Shown here piece after piece: positions 63,443 through 64,000 of a stretch of DNA of 64,000 nucleotides. Source of the stretch: Negadavirga shengliensis. Lineage in GTDB: Bacteria > Bacteroidota > Bacteroidia > Cytophagales > Cyclobacteriaceae. The notes beneath the pieces were generated by a model, which ran no database searches, was not told the DNA's origin, and saw nothing but the letters and a program-made list of their open reading frames with translations. A program made the translations under genes and the position numbers. Position 1 is the first letter of the stretch. Each line of letters starts with the position of its first letter. The DNA is taken from positions 372,001-436,000 of the forward strand of contig NZ_JBHSJJ010000002.1 of the NCBI RefSeq assembly GCF_042652345.1. Reading direction: 5' to 3'.

Positions 63443-64000
63443 TCATAGGCTCCTTGATTTTAGGTTTACTTTTTTTCCATCTAATTTGTACTCAAAATCC
63501 ATGGTAAAACTTAATCCGGTGAGAATGTCCTCAAGGCTTTCATTGTTGAAAACTCCGGACACCGTCCGGTTTTTATTGATGCTGCCTTGGATGACAAACT
63601 CCACTCCATACCAGTCCTCCAAAATCCTCAAAATCTCACTGAATTTTTTGTTTTTATAGGATATCCTGCCTTCCTTCCAGGCTGTGACATCATCGGGATT
63701 AAATTTTGAAGCAATCAATCCTTTCGGATTATTCTGGTGATAATTTGCCATTTCACCGGGAGACAGAGCCACTTCATCGGTTGCATGGCTCACGATGACC
63801 GATCCTTCTGTCAAAGCTATTTTAACAGTCTGGTCCCGGGAAAAAGCATTGAAAGCGGTACCCGTGGCAGTGGTCAGTACTGAGCCGGTGTGGACTTTAA
63901 ATGGTCTGTCTTTATCCGGTTCGATGTCAAAAAATGCTTCCCCCTCCAGGTATATCTCCCGGTTTGCGTTACCAAAATCAGAGGAAAAACTGATGGTCGA
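63443..64000 (-). CDS. FecR-family regulator (FecR2), cut by window end
   Basis: The last 185 residues of a FecR protein, open at the window end. Visible are the FecR-domain core YLEGEAFFDIEPDKDRPFKV and VLTTATGTAFNA, then a spacer, and the DUF4974 domain at the C-terminus (FSEILRILEDWYGVEFVI, LEDILTGLSFTMDFEYK). It controls SusC2 by analogy with FecR1; its ECF sigma gene would lie beyond 64000. Confidence 0.93.
   Translation of the reverse strand, partial: STISFSSDFGNANREIYLEGEAFFDIEPDKDRPFKVHTGSVLTTATGTAFNAFSRDQTVKIALTEGSVIVSHATDEVALSPGEMANYHQNNPKGLIASKFNPDDVTAWKEGRISYKNKKFSEILRILEDWYGVEFVIQGSINKNRTVSGVFNNESLEDILTGLSFTMDFEYKLDGKKVNLKSRSL

Noticed and set aside
1..64000. tRNA or rRNA genes, CRISPR arrays, transposases
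   Set aside because: None could be recognised on either strand; the repeats found are only two-copy dispersed blocks and short hairpins.

Overview
The window looks like part of a marine-type Bacteroidota chromosome, most likely Cyclobacteriaceae (Cyclobacterium/Algoriphagus/Echinicola-like; this placement is inference). The support is: two SusC/SusD pairs with FecR and ECF-sigma control, four S1 sulfatases, lipoprotein signals on many secreted enzymes, promoters of the Bacteroidota TAnnTTTG type, and few Shine-Dalgarno sequences. No rRNA, tRNA, CRISPR array or transposase was seen.

Layout. 1-8.6 kb: the start of a 2-oxoacid:ferredoxin oxidoreductase (cut by the window edge), a HEPN-like helical protein, a Tat-exported TIM-barrel protein, then a forward run of creatininase-like amidohydrolase, M1 peptidase, proC and an alpha/beta hydrolase, followed by a DUF1328 membrane peptide. 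8.7-10.8 kb: a secreted GH29 fucosidase. 11.0-13.7 kb: a translationally coupled trio of ECF sigma factor, membrane anti-sigma and an unrecognised exported protein built from two related halves. 14.2-21.3 kb: SulP transporter, an MBOAT/SGNH O-acylation pair, a CPA1 cation/proton antiporter, a small acidic lipoprotein and a CaCA exchanger. 22-29.1 kb: a surface-glycan operon of five glycosyltransferase-type genes around an MsbA-like ABC exporter, four of whose five junctions are ATGA overlaps.

29-64 kb is one long minus-strand catabolic region. In transcription order: FecR (cut by the window end), SusC2, SusD2, a strong hairpin, three sulfatases, a decayed 0.87-kb gap, a fourth sulfatase, then ECF sigma, a DUF5060/DUF5605-type glycosidase, FecR, SusC1, SusD1 and an oxidative operon (PQQ dehydrogenase with cytochrome c, TIM-barrel isomerase, GMC oxidoreductase, exported nucleoside hydrolase, second PQQ dehydrogenase, phytanoyl-CoA-type dioxygenase, another TIM barrel, Gfo/Idh/MocA oxidoreductase), and last a GH13 enzyme. 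I infer import of sulfated glycan pieces through SusCD, desulfation, and oxidative processing of the released sugars or small glycosides.

The most unusual items are the sigma/anti-sigma/duplicated-domain trio; the oxidative operon with two dissimilar PQQ-cytochrome enzymes; two families of dispersed intergenic repeats, one copy of which forms a 43-codon leader frame ending just before a PQQ dehydrogenase gene; and an orphan promoter plus signal-peptide stub and a serine-hydrolase tail between sulfatase genes. Family assignments are by motif recognition only; no database search was run.
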